DNA from: Prauserella cavernicola
Lineage (GTDB): Bacteria; Actinomycetota; Actinomycetes; Mycobacteriales; Pseudonocardiaceae
DNA length: 64,000 bases
NCBI RefSeq assembly: GCF_016595675.1
Contig: NZ_JAENJH010000009.1
Location: 62,001 to 126,000 of the forward strand
Direction: 5' to 3'
The translations under genes were made by a program, and so were the position numbers. The notes beneath the pieces were generated by a model, which had not been told where the DNA came from, did no database searches, and worked only from the letters and a program-made list of their open reading frames with translations. The number at the start of each line of letters is the position of its first letter. Position 1 is the stretch's first letter. Positions 16,919 through 26,841 of this stretch are shown piece after piece.

Positions 16919-18871
16919 GTGAGATGGAATGGACAGCGAGCTGACGGGGACGCCGAGCAGGCGCTGCTCGGACTGTCCGGCCTGATCCGGTCGGTCCGGC
17001 CGCCTGACTTCTCGGGCGTGACCTTTCACGAGGTCCATGCCCGTTCAGTGCTGAACAAAGTGCCCGACGCCTCCCGGGTGCCGTTCCGGTGGACGGTCAA
17101 TCCTTATCGGGGGTGTTCACACGCGTGCACATACTGCCTCGCCGGGGAGACGCCGATCCTGCTCGCGAACGGCCGCACCAGGCCTCTCGCGGAGCTACGC
17201 GTCGGCGACGAGATCTACGGGACCAGGCTGGAGGGTGACTACCGGCGCTATGTTCGCACCCGCGTGCTCGCCCACTGGTCCACGCGCAAGCCCGCCTACC
17301 GGGTCACGCTCCAGGACGGCACCCGGCTGGTCGCCAGCGGCGATCACCGGTTCCTGTCCGACCGGGGCTGGAAGTACGTCACCGGCGCGCAGCACGGCGC
17401 GGGCCGCAGGCCGCACCTCACCACGGGCAACAAGCTCATGGGCGTCGGGCGGTTCGCCGCGCCGCCCTCGTGGTCCCCGGCGTACCGCGAGGGTTATCTG
17501 CACGGTGTCGGGGCGGGTCGCAACGGCGTCGAGGGCGAGACGCTCGAGCGGGTGCACCGGTTCACGGGGGAACACGGCGGCTCCGGGGAACTGGGGAGCC
17601 CGGCGGACGTCGCCGCCCCGATCGCACCGGACGACGACTGGCAGAAGGGTTTCCTCGCGGGGATTTTCGACGCGGAGGGCACCCACTCGCGGGGCATCCT
17701 GCGCATCGCCGTCCTCGCGCCGGACGCGGTCGAGCTGGCCCGTCTCGCGTTGAAGCGCTTCGGGTTCACGCACGTGCTGGAGGATCCGGGCCGGGCCAAC
17801 GGGCTGCGGGTGGTGCGCCTGTCGGGCGGACTCACCGAGCGGTTGCGGTTCTTCCACACCACGGATCCCGCGACGACGCACAAGCGCACCATCGACGGCG
17901 TGGCGATCAAGTCGGCGGCCCGGCTCGGCGTCGTCGCGGTCGAACCGCTGGGCGAACAGCGGCCGCTGTTCGACATCACGACCGCAACCGGGGACTTCAT
18001 CGCCGACGGCGTCGTGAGCCACAACTGCTTCGCGCGCAACACCCACACCTACCTGGACCTCGACGCCGGCCACGACTTCGACACCCAGGTCGTGGTCAAG
18101 GTCAACGCGGCCGAGGTGCTGGGCGCGCAGGTGCGGCGGCGGAGCTGGCGGCGCGAGCACGTCGCGATGGGCACCAACACCGATCCCTACCAGCGGGCCG
18201 AGGGCAAGTACGAGCTGATGCCCGGCATCATCCGTGCGCTCGCGGGTTCGGGAACCCCGTTCTCGATCCTCTCCAAGGGCACGGTGCTGGCCCGGGACCT
18301 GCCCCTGCTGAGCGAGGTCGGCAGGGACGTGCCCGTGGGGCTCGGCGTGTCGATCGCGCTGCTGGACCGCGACCTGCAGCGCAGGCTCGAACCGGGCACC
18401 CCGAGCCCGAGGGCGCGGCTCGAACTCGTCCGGAAGGCCCGTGAGGCGGGGTTGCCGTGCGTGGTGTTCCTCGCGCCGGTGCTGCCGGGACTCACCGACT
18501 CCGTCGAGGCGCTCGACGGCCTGCTGGCCGAGGTCGCCGACGCGGGAGCGACCGGGGTCACGGTCATCCCGCTGCACCTCAGGCCGGGGGCGCGGGAGTG
18601 GTTCGCGGCGTGGCTGGCGGAGCAGTATCCGGACCTCGTACCGCGCTACCAGCGGCTGTACGCGCGGGGCAGCTACGTGGACGCGCAGTACCGGCGCTGG
18701 CTCTCGGCCAGGGTCACACCGCTGCTGCGGCGGCACGGGCTCGGCCCGCGCACGGGCGGTGACGAGCGCGGTGTGCCGGGTGACCGGGAAGTGGGCTGGC
18801 CGGAGGGCAGCATGCCGGGCGCCGCGACCGAGCCGGACCGGGTGAGGGGAGACCAGCTGACGCTGTTGTAG
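16919..18871 (+). CDS. Intein-containing Rv2578c family radical SAM protein
   Basis: The 650-residue precursor encodes a 353-residue radical SAM enzyme interrupted by a 297-residue intein (residues 73-369). The host protein starts MRW like Rv2578c and has [13 protein letters not shown] before the intein and [12 protein letters not shown] after it. Splicing joins them to the CX3CX2C motif (C66, C70 and first residue after the intein) that binds the [4Fe-4S] cluster and SAM. Downstream are [30 protein letters not shown] and [13 protein letters not shown]. The family is related to spore photoproduct lyase (SplB-like); with SOS control, a DNA-damage role is an inference. GTG 16919 lacks an RBS but fits a leaderless transcript. 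Confidence 0.93.
   Translation: MRWNGQRADGDAEQALLGLSGLIRSVRPPDFSGVTFHEVHARSVLNKVPDASRVPFRWTVNPYRGCSHACTYCLAGETPILLANGRTRPLAELRVGDEIYGTRLEGDYRRYVRTRVLAHWSTRKPAYRVTLQDGTRLVASGDHRFLSDRGWKYVTGAQHGAGRRPHLTTGNKLMGVGRFAAPPSWSPAYREGYLHGVGAGRNGVEGETLERVHRFTGEHGGSGELGSPADVAAPIAPDDDWQKGFLAGIFDAEGTHSRGILRIAVLAPDAVELARLALKRFGFTHVLEDPGRANGLRVVRLSGGLTERLRFFHTTDPATTHKRTIDGVAIKSAARLGVVAVEPLGEQRPLFDITTATGDFIADGVVSHNCFARNTHTYLDLDAGHDFDTQVVVKVNAAEVLGAQVRRRSWRREHVAMGTNTDPYQRAEGKYELMPGIIRALAGSGTPFSILSKGTVLARDLPLLSEVGRDVPVGLGVSIALLDRDLQRRLEPGTPSPRARLELVRKAREAGLPCVVFLAPVLPGLTDSVEALDGLLAEVADAGATGVTVIPLHLRPGAREWFAAWLAEQYPDLVPRYQRLYARGSYVDAQYRRWLSARVTPLLRRHGLGPRTGGDERGVPGDREVGWPEGSMPGAATEPDRVRGDQLTLL
17135..18025 (+). 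mobile_element. Intein with degenerate LAGLIDADG endonuclease domain
   Basis: Self-splicing element in the radical SAM gene. Splicing block A starts at Cys1 ([13 protein letters not shown]). Block B has GDHRF; blocks F/G read [12 protein letters not shown] and end VVSHN, with the penultimate His, terminal Asn and a +1 Cys. All nucleophiles of a class 1 intein are therefore present and splicing should work. Inside, one LAGLIDADG motif is intact ([11 protein letters not shown], about residue 244) with acidic residues, but its partner ([12 protein letters not shown]) lacks the acidic position, suggesting a weak or dead homing endonuclease. At 297 aa it is shorter than most LAGLIDADG inteins. Confidence 0.92.
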
Positions 18872-19002
18872 AGCGGGCCACTCCGGGAAACCTGGTGGCG
18901 GCCGACCCCGGTCGGTTCGTTAACCTGAGCCGTCGGCGCCACAGCCGGTGCCAGACCGATGGCAAGACCGCTACCACAGCTTTTCCGAGAGGATCCTGCG
19001 AA

Positions 19003-20769
19003 GTGCTTCGCACCCACAACGCCGGCACGTTGCGTGTCGAGCAGGCTGGCCAGACCGTCACCCTCACCGGTTGGGTCGCCCGGCGGCGCGATCACGGCGG
19101 AGTCATCTTCGTCGACCTCCGCGACGCCAGCGGGATCGCACAGGTCGTCTTCCGGGAAGGCGAGATGGCCGAGCGGGCCCACCAGCTCCGGGCCGAGTAC
19201 TGCATCCAGGTGGTCGGCGAGATCGCGAAGCGCCCCGAGGGCAACGAGAACCCGGAGATCCCGACCGGGCTCATCGAGGTCCTGGTAACGGAACTGGAGG
19301 TGCTGTCGGAGTCGGCGGTGCTGCCCTTCCCGATCGACGAGCGGCTCGAGGTCGGCGAGGAGGTGCGGCTCAAGCACCGCTACCTCGACCTGCGCCGTAG
19401 CGGGCCTGCCGGCGCGATGCGGCTGCGCAGCGAGGTCAACCGGGTGGCGCGCAACGTGCTGCACGACGAGGACTTCGTCGAGGTCGAGACACCGACGATG
19501 ACGCGCTCGACGCCCGAAGGCGCCCGCGACTTCCTCGTCCCGGCGCGCCTGCGGCCCGGCTCCTGGTATGCGCTACCGCAGTCGCCGCAGCTGTTCAAGC
19601 AGCTGCTGATGGTCGGCGGGCTCGAGCGGTACTACCAGATCGCGCGGTGCTACCGCGACGAGGACTTCCGCGCAGACCGGCAGCCGGAGTTCACCCAGCT
19701 CGACATCGAGATGAGCTTCGTCGAGCAGGACGACGTGATCGCGCTCGGCGAGCAGGTCGTCACCGCTCTCTGGAAGCTCATCGGCGTCGAGGTGCCGCAG
19801 CCGTTCCGCCGCATCAGCTACGCCGAGGCCATGGCGAAGTACGGCAGCGACAAGCCCGACCTGCGGTTCGGGCTCGAGCTCACCGAGCTGACGGAGTTCT
19901 TCTCCGACACGCCGTTCCGCGTCTTCCAGGCGCCCTACGTCGGCGCTGTCGTCATGCCCGGCGGGGCCGACCAGCCGCGGCGCACGCTCGACGCCTGGCA
20001 GGAGTGGGCCAAGCAGCGCGGCCACAAGGGCCTCGCGTACGTGCTCGTCGGCGAGGACGGAACCCTGGGCGGGCCCGTCGCCAAGAACCTCTCCGAGCAG
20101 GAGCGCGCCAACCTCGCCGAGGCCGCGGGCGCCGAGCCCGGCGACTGCGTGTTCTTCGCCGCGGGCAAGCCCAACACCGCCCGTCAGCTGCTCGGCGCCG
20201 CGCGCGTCGAGATCGCGCAACGCCTCGGCATGATCGACGAGAACTCCTGGTCGTTCGTGTGGGTCGTGGACTTCCCGCTGTTCGAGGCGGCGGACGAGAG
20301 CGACGACGTCGCCGTGGGCGGCGGCAAGTGGACCGCGCTGCACCACGCGTTCACGTCGCCGACGCCGGAGTGGATCGACAAGTTCGAGTCCGACCCTGGC
20401 AACGCGCTCGCCTACGCCTACGACATCGTCTGCAACGGCAACGAGATCGGCGGCGGATCGATCCGTATCCACCGCGGCGACGTGCAGCGGCGCGTCTTCG
20501 AGCTCATGGGGCTGTCGGAGGAGGAAGCGCAGGAGAAGTTCGGCTTCCTGCTCGACGCCTTCCAGTTCGGTCCTCCGCCGCACGGCGGCATCGCCTTCGG
20601 CTGGGACCGCATCGTCATGCTGCTCGCCGGCGCCGACTCGCTGCGCGACGTGATCGCCTTCCCGAAGACCGGCGGCGGCTACGACCCGCTGACGGCGGCT
20701 CCGGCGCCGATCACCGCTGAGCAGCGCAAGGAAGCCGGAGTCGACGCGAAGTCCCAGCAGCGCGGCTGA
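19003..20769 (+). CDS. aspS: Aspartate-tRNA ligase
   Basis: Class II synthetase charging tRNA-Asp (in actinobacteria with GatCAB it may also charge tRNA-Asn). The 588-residue protein has the N-terminal OB anticodon-binding domain ([23 protein letters not shown]), motif 2 ([18 protein letters not shown]), the bacterial-type GAD insertion (~290-410), and motif 3 ([20 protein letters not shown]). GTG 19003 (MLRTHNAG) is chosen by homology; GAGAGGA lies about 10 nt upstream. A TAACCT -10-like hexamer at 18921-18926 may mark its promoter. Confidence 0.96.
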   Translation: MLRTHNAGTLRVEQAGQTVTLTGWVARRRDHGGVIFVDLRDASGIAQVVFREGEMAERAHQLRAEYCIQVVGEIAKRPEGNENPEIPTGLIEVLVTELEVLSESAVLPFPIDERLEVGEEVRLKHRYLDLRRSGPAGAMRLRSEVNRVARNVLHDEDFVEVETPTMTRSTPEGARDFLVPARLRPGSWYALPQSPQLFKQLLMVGGLERYYQIARCYRDEDFRADRQPEFTQLDIEMSFVEQDDVIALGEQVVTALWKLIGVEVPQPFRRISYAEAMAKYGSDKPDLRFGLELTELTEFFSDTPFRVFQAPYVGAVVMPGGADQPRRTLDAWQEWAKQRGHKGLAYVLVGEDGTLGGPVAKNLSEQERANLAEAAGAEPGDCVFFAAGKPNTARQLLGAARVEIAQRLGMIDENSWSFVWVVDFPLFEAADESDDVAVGGGKWTALHHAFTSPTPEWIDKFESDPGNALAYAYDIVCNGNEIGGGSIRIHRGDVQRRVFELMGLSEEEAQEKFGFLLDAFQFGPPPHGGIAFGWDRIVMLLAGADSLRDVIAFPKTGGGYDPLTAAPAPITAEQRKEAGVDAKSQQRG

Positions 20770-20816
20770 CGAGCACCGGGCAGGTCGCGTCCGCACGGAG
20801 AGCGGCGAGCCGGAAT

Positions 20817-20849
20817 GAAACCGGTGCGAAACCGGTGCGAAATTGGTGG
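20817..20849 (+). repeat. Three tandem 11-bp repeats
   Basis: Two identical GAAACCGGTGC units (20817-20827, 20828-20838) are followed by a variant GAAATTGGTGG (20839-20849). The period is about one helical turn, so the units lie on one DNA face. They sit in the 266-bp gap between aspS and the kinase-like gene, ~190 bp upstream of its start. They could be a regulator site or short-lived slippage repeats. Confidence 0.6.
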
Positions 20850-21035
20850 CGAGGACCGACAAGGCCCAATTGGGTGGAGTGCCGCCGCGTTTCTCGCGAG
20901 AGACGCGGCGGCCTTCCTCTCAGAAATGAACAATCCGGTCGATGCCACGGAAATCTCCGGATATTCCAGCGAAAACCTCACGTTCGCGCCCACGTTGTGG
21001 TCACCGTTGCTCGTTCACTAGTAGGGTCGAAGTCA

Positions 21036-22259
21036 ATGACTGTGGATACCTCCTCTACCGATGATTCGACACTCGGAGCAGGAGCGGAATTTCTTTCGAT
21101 CGAGGCGGCCGTCGCGGCTGCCGAGGCGGTGCTCTCCCAACGGTTCGGCAGCACGATCACGCTGATCGACGCCGAGGACCTGGCGGGAAGCGGCCCGGCG
21201 ACGGTGGTCAGAGCGCGGGTCGACTCGTCCCCGTTCGCTCTTCCGCGCACGCTCGTGATCAAGCACTACCCGGGGCCCGCGAGACCGGGGCAGGACGACG
21301 CCTTCGCGAGGGAAGCGGCCAGCTACCAGCTGTTCACGGCCCTGTCGCCGGAGGACCGGATGTGCCCGGAGCTCCTCGCGCACGGCGCCGACCACCGCGT
21401 GCTCGTGATCGACGACTTCGGTCGCATGCCGACGCTGGAGGACAAGCTGTGCGGTGGCGACAGCCGGGCCGCCGAGACGGCGTTGCTGTCGTGGGCGCGT
21501 TCACTCGGCCGGCTGCACTTCAGCACGGCCAACCGTGAGGCCGATTTCAACGCGTTGCTGCGCAGGCTCAGCTCGCGCGGCCGGGCAGGTGACGGCGGCT
21601 CGCGGGACCACTCCGTCGGTGTCGCGCCGGGCGAGGTGACGGCACTGGTCCCGGCGCTGCTGGCGCAGGCGCTCGCCGTGACGGTTCCCGAACCGGTGCA
21701 CCAGGCGGCCGACCGCGCCGCCAAACTGCTCACCGCCGGCGCATACCGGGCGTTCAGCCCCGTGGACCTGTGGCCGGACAACAACCTCGTGACCGACGCG
21801 GGCCTGCGGTTCCTCGACTTCGAACGCGGCAGGGTGCGCAGCGCGCTGATCGACGCCGCGCACCTGCGGGTGCCGTTCGTGACCGACCCGCACCCGCTGG
21901 CGTTGCCCGCGGGCATGAGCGAGGCCATGGTCGCCGCGTGGCGCGCCGAGATCGTGGGCCTCTGGCCCGATTTCGGCGACGACGACACGCTCGAGGGGCA
22001 CCTGCTCGACACCGAGCTGCTGCTCATCTGGCACGCGACGCGCACGCACCTGCCCGCACTCGCCGACGTCAGCAACGCCTCGCGCACCGGCAAGGCCGCC
22101 GCGCTGGTGACCTGGTGGCTCGGGCTGGCCGAGCACGCCGGGCACAGCGAGCGCGACGGCGATGACGCCGTCGCGGAGCACGCGGCGACAGTGGCCGACG
22201 TGCTGGACGCTCGGTTCGGTCCCGGCCTGCGGCTGGAGCTCTACCCCGCTTTCCGGTAG
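21036..22259 (+). CDS. Phosphotransferase (aminoglycoside phosphotransferase/choline-kinase fold) family protein
   Basis: The 407-residue protein looks like an APH/kinase-fold enzyme: TLVIKHYP carries the ATP-anchoring lysine, VLVIDDFGRMPTLEDKL is a hinge-like segment, FSPVDLWPDNNLV replaces the canonical HxDxxxxN catalytic loop (Asp and Asn kept), and LRFLDFE is the DFG-like metal site. The substrate is unknown. The in-frame region upstream is open for 67 more codons, but ATG 21036 (MTVDTSSTDD) starts the alignable sequence. A TAGGGT at 21022-21027 may be a -10 with a very short leader. The upstream gap is relatively AT-rich and carries tandem repeats. Confidence 0.7.
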   Translation: MTVDTSSTDDSTLGAGAEFLSIEAAVAAAEAVLSQRFGSTITLIDAEDLAGSGPATVVRARVDSSPFALPRTLVIKHYPGPARPGQDDAFAREAASYQLFTALSPEDRMCPELLAHGADHRVLVIDDFGRMPTLEDKLCGGDSRAAETALLSWARSLGRLHFSTANREADFNALLRRLSSRGRAGDGGSRDHSVGVAPGEVTALVPALLAQALAVTVPEPVHQAADRAAKLLTAGAYRAFSPVDLWPDNNLVTDAGLRFLDFERGRVRSALIDAAHLRVPFVTDPHPLALPAGMSEAMVAAWRAEIVGLWPDFGDDDTLEGHLLDTELLLIWHATRTHLPALADVSNASRTGKAAALVTWWLGLAEHAGHSERDGDDAVAEHAATVADVLDARFGPGLRLELYPAFR

Positions 22260-22327
22260 GTCCGGCACCAAGCTTTCGCCGGTGCGTCCACGCGTCGTTA
22301 CCCGTGGCTCACCGGCGATGAGCCTGG

Positions 22328-23206
22328 GTGGCTGATGGTGTCCGGGTGGACTGCGACGACCTCACCAGGACGGCGATCCCGGACCTCCCCGACCCCCGCC
22401 CTCGGCGGGCACGGCGCCTGGTCGTGCTCGGCGACTCGACCGCCGTCGGCCTCGGCGACCCGCTGCCCGGCGGCGCCTGGCGCGGCGTGGGCCCGCTGCT
22501 CGCCGACGCGCTCGGCGTCGACCCGGCCGGCTACCTCAACTGCTCGTTCACCGGGGCGCGCATCGCGTGCGTCCGTGCCGAACAACTTCCCGCCGCGCTC
22601 GCGCATCGCCCCGATGTGGCGCTGCTGGTCGTCGGCATGAACGACACGCTGCGTTCCGACTTCACCCCGCACCGGCTGGCCGCCGACCTCGACCACGTGC
22701 TGACCGCGCTCGCCCGCACCGGCGCGCTCGTGCTGCCCGTTCGCTACCACGACCACGGCAGGGTGTTCCGCCTGCCAGGGTCGCTGCACCGCGCGTTGCG
22801 AGCCCGGATCGGCGACCTCAACGGCGCCATCGACGACGTGGTCTCCCGGCACGGCGTGCCCTGCCTCGACCTCGACGCCGTGCCCGGCACCTACGAGCTC
22901 TCGTCGTGGAGCGTCGACCGTCTGCACCCTTCCGAACTGGGTCACCGGCTGCTGGCGCGCGGTTTCAGCGACCTGCTCGGCGATGCCGGATACGAGGTGC
23001 CGTCGCCGGTGAGCCTGACCTGTTCGGGAGGTGCCCAGGTCAGTGCACTCGACCACGTCGGCTGGCTGGTGGCGAAGGGCATTCCGTGGCTGTGGCGACG
23101 CGGGCGGGACCTCGTGCCGCACGCGGCGGGGATCATGCTGCGCAGCGCCGCCGATCGACGGCGCTGCGGGCCGGTCCAGGAGGAAGCGCCCGTCACCGCG
23201 CACTGA
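22328..23206 (+). CDS. SGNH/GDSL hydrolase family protein
   Basis: Lipase/esterase-like hydrolase of 292 residues. Block I is VVLGDSTAVGLGD (nucleophile Ser), a GMNDT element supplies block III Asn, and SVDRLHPSELGH has the C-terminal Asp-x-x-His pair. No signal peptide is visible, so a cytoplasmic enzyme is likely. The C-terminal ~60 residues (WRRGRDLVPHAAGIM) extend beyond the hydrolase core. The GTG start is uncertain because a second GTG lies six codons downstream and no clear RBS precedes either. Confidence 0.78.
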   Translation: MADGVRVDCDDLTRTAIPDLPDPRPRRARRLVVLGDSTAVGLGDPLPGGAWRGVGPLLADALGVDPAGYLNCSFTGARIACVRAEQLPAALAHRPDVALLVVGMNDTLRSDFTPHRLAADLDHVLTALARTGALVLPVRYHDHGRVFRLPGSLHRALRARIGDLNGAIDDVVSRHGVPCLDLDAVPGTYELSSWSVDRLHPSELGHRLLARGFSDLLGDAGYEVPSPVSLTCSGGAQVSALDHVGWLVAKGIPWLWRRGRDLVPHAAGIMLRSAADRRRCGPVQEEAPVTAH

Positions 23207-23253
23207 AAAGCCGAGCGTTCCCGCGTCACCCGCCGCGCCCGCACGCTGGACGG

Positions 23254-24048
23254 ATGACGGACATGAAGACCGCGCAGCAACAGGTGTGGGCGGCAGGCGA
23301 CTACAGCCGGATCGGCGCGGCGCTGCCGCTGATGAGCGAGCTGCTGTGCGAGGACGCCGACCTGCGTGGCGGCGAACGGGTGCTCGACGTCGCCACGGGA
23401 AGTGGCAACACCGCGCTCGCCGCGGCCCGCAGGCACTGCGTGGTCACCGGCGTCGACTATGTCCCGGCCCTGCTCGAGCGGGCCCGGCTGCGGGCGTCCG
23501 CGGAGCAGCTCGAGGTCGATTTTCAGGTCGGCGACGCGGAGGAGCTCGACTTTCCCGACGACGCCTTCGACGTGGTGCTCTCGACCCTCGGCGTGATGTT
23601 CGCGCCCGATCAGCGGCGTACGGCCGACGAACTGCTGCGCGTGTGCGGGCCCGGTGGCCGGATCGCGCTCACCTCGTGGACGCCGAGCGGCTTCGGGGGC
23701 ACGGTGTTCGAGCTGTTCAACCGGTTCGTCCCCGCTCCTCCCGACACACCGTCGGCGCTGCGCTGGGGTAGCGACGACGGCCTCGTCGAGCTCTTCGGCG
23801 ACCGCGTGCGCGAGGTCCGGACCCGGATCCGCCGTCAGGTGTTCCGGTATCCGTCGGTCGAGCACTACGTGCGCTGGTACGCCACGTACTTCGGGCCGAC
23901 GATCGCCGCCGAGGACGCGCTCGACGCCGCGGGCAGGGAGCGGCTGCGCGCCGAGTTCGCCGCACTGATCGGCGAGCTGAACACCGCGGCAGACGGCACG
24001 CTGGTGCTACCTGCCGAGTACCTGTCCTTCCACGCGGTCGCGCGCTGA
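23254..24048 (+). CDS. Class I SAM-dependent methyltransferase
   Basis: The 264-residue protein has methyltransferase motif I VLDVATGSGNTALAAARR, an acidic residue after strand 2 (VTGVDYVPALLERAR), motif II FQVGDAEELDFPDDAFDVVLSTLGVMFAPD and motif III LRVCGPGGRIALTSWTP. It belongs to the UbiE/Methyltransf_11-type small-molecule methyltransferases. The N-terminus (KTAQQQVWAAGDYSRIGAAL) matches a common actinobacterial subgroup of unknown substrate. Gene position gives no pathway clue. Confidence 0.85.
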   Translation: MTDMKTAQQQVWAAGDYSRIGAALPLMSELLCEDADLRGGERVLDVATGSGNTALAAARRHCVVTGVDYVPALLERARLRASAEQLEVDFQVGDAEELDFPDDAFDVVLSTLGVMFAPDQRRTADELLRVCGPGGRIALTSWTPSGFGGTVFELFNRFVPAPPDTPSALRWGSDDGLVELFGDRVREVRTRIRRQVFRYPSVEHYVRWYATYFGPTIAAEDALDAAGRERLRAEFAALIGELNTAADGTLVLPAEYLSFHAVAR

Positions 24049-24090
24049 GGCGCCGCGACGGATGTCGGTGCCCGCGGCTACCGTCGGGGT

Positions 24091-25467
24091 GTGCGACAGG
24101 ACGAACTCTTCACGGTGAACCCGGACGTGGCCCCGCCGCCGGAGCCGGAGGCGGCCACGGAGCCGCCGCCCCCGCCTCCCGGCTCGCCGCTGCCCGTCCG
24201 GATGCGCCCGCGCACCCTGGGCGAGGTCGTCGGACAGCAGCACCTGCTGGGGGAGGGTGCGCCGCTGCGCAGGCTCGTCGAGGGAGCCGCGCCCGCGTCG
24301 GTCCTGCTGTACGGCCCGCCGGGCACCGGCAAGACCACGCTGGCCAACCTCGTGTCCACGGCGACGGGGCGCCGGTTCGTGGCGCTCTCGGCCTTGTCGG
24401 CGGGGGTGAAGGAGGTCCGCGGCGTCATCGAGGAGGCCCGGCGCAGGCGCCGCTACAACGACGAGAACACCGTGCTGTTCATCGACGAGGTGCACCGCTT
24501 CTCCAAGACGCAGCAGGACGCGCTGCTGGGCGCGGTCGAGGACCGCACGGTGCTACTGGTGGCCGCCACGACCGAGAACCCGTCGTTCTCCGTGGTCTCC
24601 CCATTGCTCTCGCGCTCGCTGGTGCTGCAGCTGCGGCCGCTCACCGACGACGACGTCCGCGATCTGATCGGCAGGGCGCTGACCGACGAGCGCGGGCTCG
24701 GCGGCGAGTTCACCCTCACGGACGACGCGATGGCCCATCTCGTGCGGCTCGCGTCGGGCGATGCGCGCCGCGCGCTCACGGCGCTGGAGGCCGCCGCCGA
24801 CGCGGCCTCGGCCACCGAGAGTCCCGAGATCGGGCTGGCCACCGTGGAGTCCACTGTGGACAAGGCCGCGGTGCGCTACGACCGCGACGGCGACCAGCAC
24901 TACGACGTGATCAGCGCGTTCATCAAGTCTATCCGCGGTTCCGACGTGGACGCCGCGCTGCACTACCTGGCCCGCATGATCGAGGCGGGGGAGGATCCGC
25001 GTTTCCTCGCGCGCAGGCTCGTGGTGCACGCGAGCGAGGACATCGGGCTCGCCGACCCGACGGCATTGCAGGCGGCCGTCGCCGCGGCACACGCGGTGCA
25101 GTTCATCGGCATGCCCGAGGGCAGGCTCGCCCTCGCACAGGCCACCGTGCACCTGGCCACGGCGCCGAAGTCCAACGCCGTGATCACCGCGATCGACGCC
25201 GCGATCGCCGACGTGCGTGCGGGCGGGGCCGGCATCGTGCCGCCACACCTGCGCGACGGGCACTACGCGGGCGCGGCGAAGCTCGGCAACGCGCAGGGCT
25301 ACCGCTATCCCCACAGCGTCGCCGAAGGCGTGCTCGCCCAGCAGTACCCGCCGGACGAGCTGGTGGGGCGCGACTACTACGAGCCGACGTCGCGCGGAGC
25401 CGAGCGAACCCTCGCCGACCGGGTACCCCGCCTGCGCCGCACCATCAGGGGCGGCCCAGCGAACTGA
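24091..25467 (+). CDS. rarA: Replication-associated recombination protein A (RarA/MgsA-type AAA+ ATPase)
   Basis: AAA+ clamp-loader-like ATPase acting at stalled forks. A Pro/Glu-rich N-terminal 35 residues precede [18 protein letters not shown]. Walker [10 protein letters not shown] is at ~75-83, Walker [19 protein letters not shown], sensor 1 ATTENPSF, then [14 protein letters not shown]. The C-terminal oligomerisation domain includes [33 protein letters not shown] and [17 protein letters not shown]. 458 aa is normal. GTG 24091 is used. The M. tuberculosis equivalent (Rv2559c) also lies between aspS and alaS. Confidence 0.92.
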   Translation: MRQDELFTVNPDVAPPPEPEAATEPPPPPPGSPLPVRMRPRTLGEVVGQQHLLGEGAPLRRLVEGAAPASVLLYGPPGTGKTTLANLVSTATGRRFVALSALSAGVKEVRGVIEEARRRRRYNDENTVLFIDEVHRFSKTQQDALLGAVEDRTVLLVAATTENPSFSVVSPLLSRSLVLQLRPLTDDDVRDLIGRALTDERGLGGEFTLTDDAMAHLVRLASGDARRALTALEAAADAASATESPEIGLATVESTVDKAAVRYDRDGDQHYDVISAFIKSIRGSDVDAALHYLARMIEAGEDPRFLARRLVVHASEDIGLADPTALQAAVAAAHAVQFIGMPEGRLALAQATVHLATAPKSNAVITAIDAAIADVRAGGAGIVPPHLRDGHYAGAAKLGNAQGYRYPHSVAEGVLAQQYPPDELVGRDYYEPTSRGAERTLADRVPRLRRTIRGGPAN

Positions 25468-25476
25468 GGAGGGGAC

Positions 25477-26391
25477 ATGACCCACACGCCGGTGGTCGCC
25501 GTGCTGGGCACGGGCGTCATGGGGCTGCCGATGGCGGCCAATCTGCTCGACGCGGGCCTGGGCGTGCGGGTGTGGAACCGCACGGCCGAGCGGGCGCGTC
25601 CGCTCGCGGAACGCGGCGCCGAGGTGGCCGCTGACCCGAAGGCCGCGGTCGAGGGCGCCGACCTGGTGGTGACCATGCTGGCCGACGGGCAGGCCGTCCG
25701 CGACACCGTGGAGCCCGTGCTGGACTCGTTCGCTCCTGACGCCGTCTGGCTGCAGATGAGCACGATCGGCGCCGACTGGACGCGGACGCTGGCCGGGCTC
25801 GCCCATGCCGCCGGGGTGGCGTTCGTGGACGCCCCGGTGCTCGGCACGCGGCAGCCGGCCGAGCAGGGTGCGCTCGTCGTGCTCGGCGCGGGCCCCGAGG
25901 AGTTGCGGCCGCGGTGCGCTCCGGTGTTCGACGCGGTCGGCGCCCGCACACTGTGGGTGGGCGAGACCGGCGCGGCCAGCGGGCTCAAGCTGGTGGCCAA
26001 CGCGTGGGTACTCGCGCTGACCAACGCGACCGCCGAGAGCGTGGCGCTCGCGCGGGAACTCGGCCTCGACCCCGCGCTGTTCCTGGAGGCCATCTCTGGC
26101 GGCGCGCTCGATGTCGGCTACGCCCACGCGAAGGGCGAGGCGATGATGAACGACGAGTTCCCGCTGAGCTTCGCGGTGCGTCACGCGCTCAAGGACGCGG
26201 ACCTGGTGCTCGCCGCGGCGCGCGACACCGATCTCGCGGGCGTGCGGGCCGCCAGGCGGCACCTCGGCAGTGCGGTGGAGGCGGGCTTCGCCGACGACGA
26301 CATGGCGGCGCTCTACCGCGCTGTGACGGGCGGGGGCCAAACGCCACGCGGGCGGCAGGGTCGCACGGCCGGGGACGACGACGCACGGTAG
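25477..26391 (+). CDS. NAD(P)-dependent oxidoreductase, 3-hydroxyisobutyrate dehydrogenase family
   Basis: Beta-hydroxyacid dehydrogenase of 304 residues: N-terminal Rossmann motif VLGTGVMGLPMAANLLDAGLGVRVWNRT, substrate-loop DAPVLGTRQPAEQGAL, and catalytic lysine region GAASGLKLVANAWV. These enzymes oxidise 3-hydroxy acids or reduce succinic semialdehyde-type substrates; the substrate here is not evident. It starts 9 bp after rarA with GAGGAGGGG as RBS, so it may share that transcript. Confidence 0.85.
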   Translation: MTHTPVVAVLGTGVMGLPMAANLLDAGLGVRVWNRTAERARPLAERGAEVAADPKAAVEGADLVVTMLADGQAVRDTVEPVLDSFAPDAVWLQMSTIGADWTRTLAGLAHAAGVAFVDAPVLGTRQPAEQGALVVLGAGPEELRPRCAPVFDAVGARTLWVGETGAASGLKLVANAWVLALTNATAESVALARELGLDPALFLEAISGGALDVGYAHAKGEAMMNDEFPLSFAVRHALKDADLVLAAARDTDLAGVRAARRHLGSAVEAGFADDDMAALYRAVTGGGQTPRGRQGRTAGDDDAR

Positions 26392-26436
26392 CCTGACCCG
26401 CACATCGACGTCGCCACCAATCCTGGAGGAGGGCAC

Positions 26437-26841
26437 GTGTCGGCAGGGCAGATCGCCGCACTGATCGCCGCTGGCGCCTTCGTGCTGCTGGTGTTGTTCC
26501 TCGCGATCGCGCTGATCAAGCTCGGCCGCACGCTCGACGAGGCCACGATCGCCATCCGCAAGGCACACGAGAACACCGACCCGCTGCTGCACGGCGCCAA
26601 TGACACGATCACGCACGTCAACACCCAGCTCGAGCGGGTGGACGGGATCACGGCCAACGCACAGGCCGTCTCTGGCAACGTCTCGGCGCTGACGTCGGTG
26701 TTCACCGCGACGCTCGGCGGGCCGCTCGTGAAGACGGCCGCGTTGTCGTACGGAGTCAGCAAGGCCGTGCGCGCGCGTCGCAAGGCCAAGCAGGAGAGCG
26801 GCAAGCACACGTTGCGCCGGGGCAGGAAGAGCAAGCGATGA
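26437..26841 (+). CDS. DUF948 domain-containing membrane protein
   Basis: The 134-residue protein has one N-terminal membrane helix (AALIAAGAFVLLVLFLAIALIKL) followed by a long helical segment (LDEATIAIRKAHENTDPLLHGANDTITHVNTQLERVDGITANAQAV) characteristic of DUF948, and a basic C-terminus. The function of the family is not established. A good RBS (GGAGGAGGG) precedes the GTG start. The stop overlaps the next small gene, and the pair sits just upstream of alaS as in other actinobacteria. Confidence 0.88.
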   Translation: MSAGQIAALIAAGAFVLLVLFLAIALIKLGRTLDEATIAIRKAHENTDPLLHGANDTITHVNTQLERVDGITANAQAVSGNVSALTSVFTATLGGPLVKTAALSYGVSKAVRARRKAKQESGKHTLRRGRKSKR

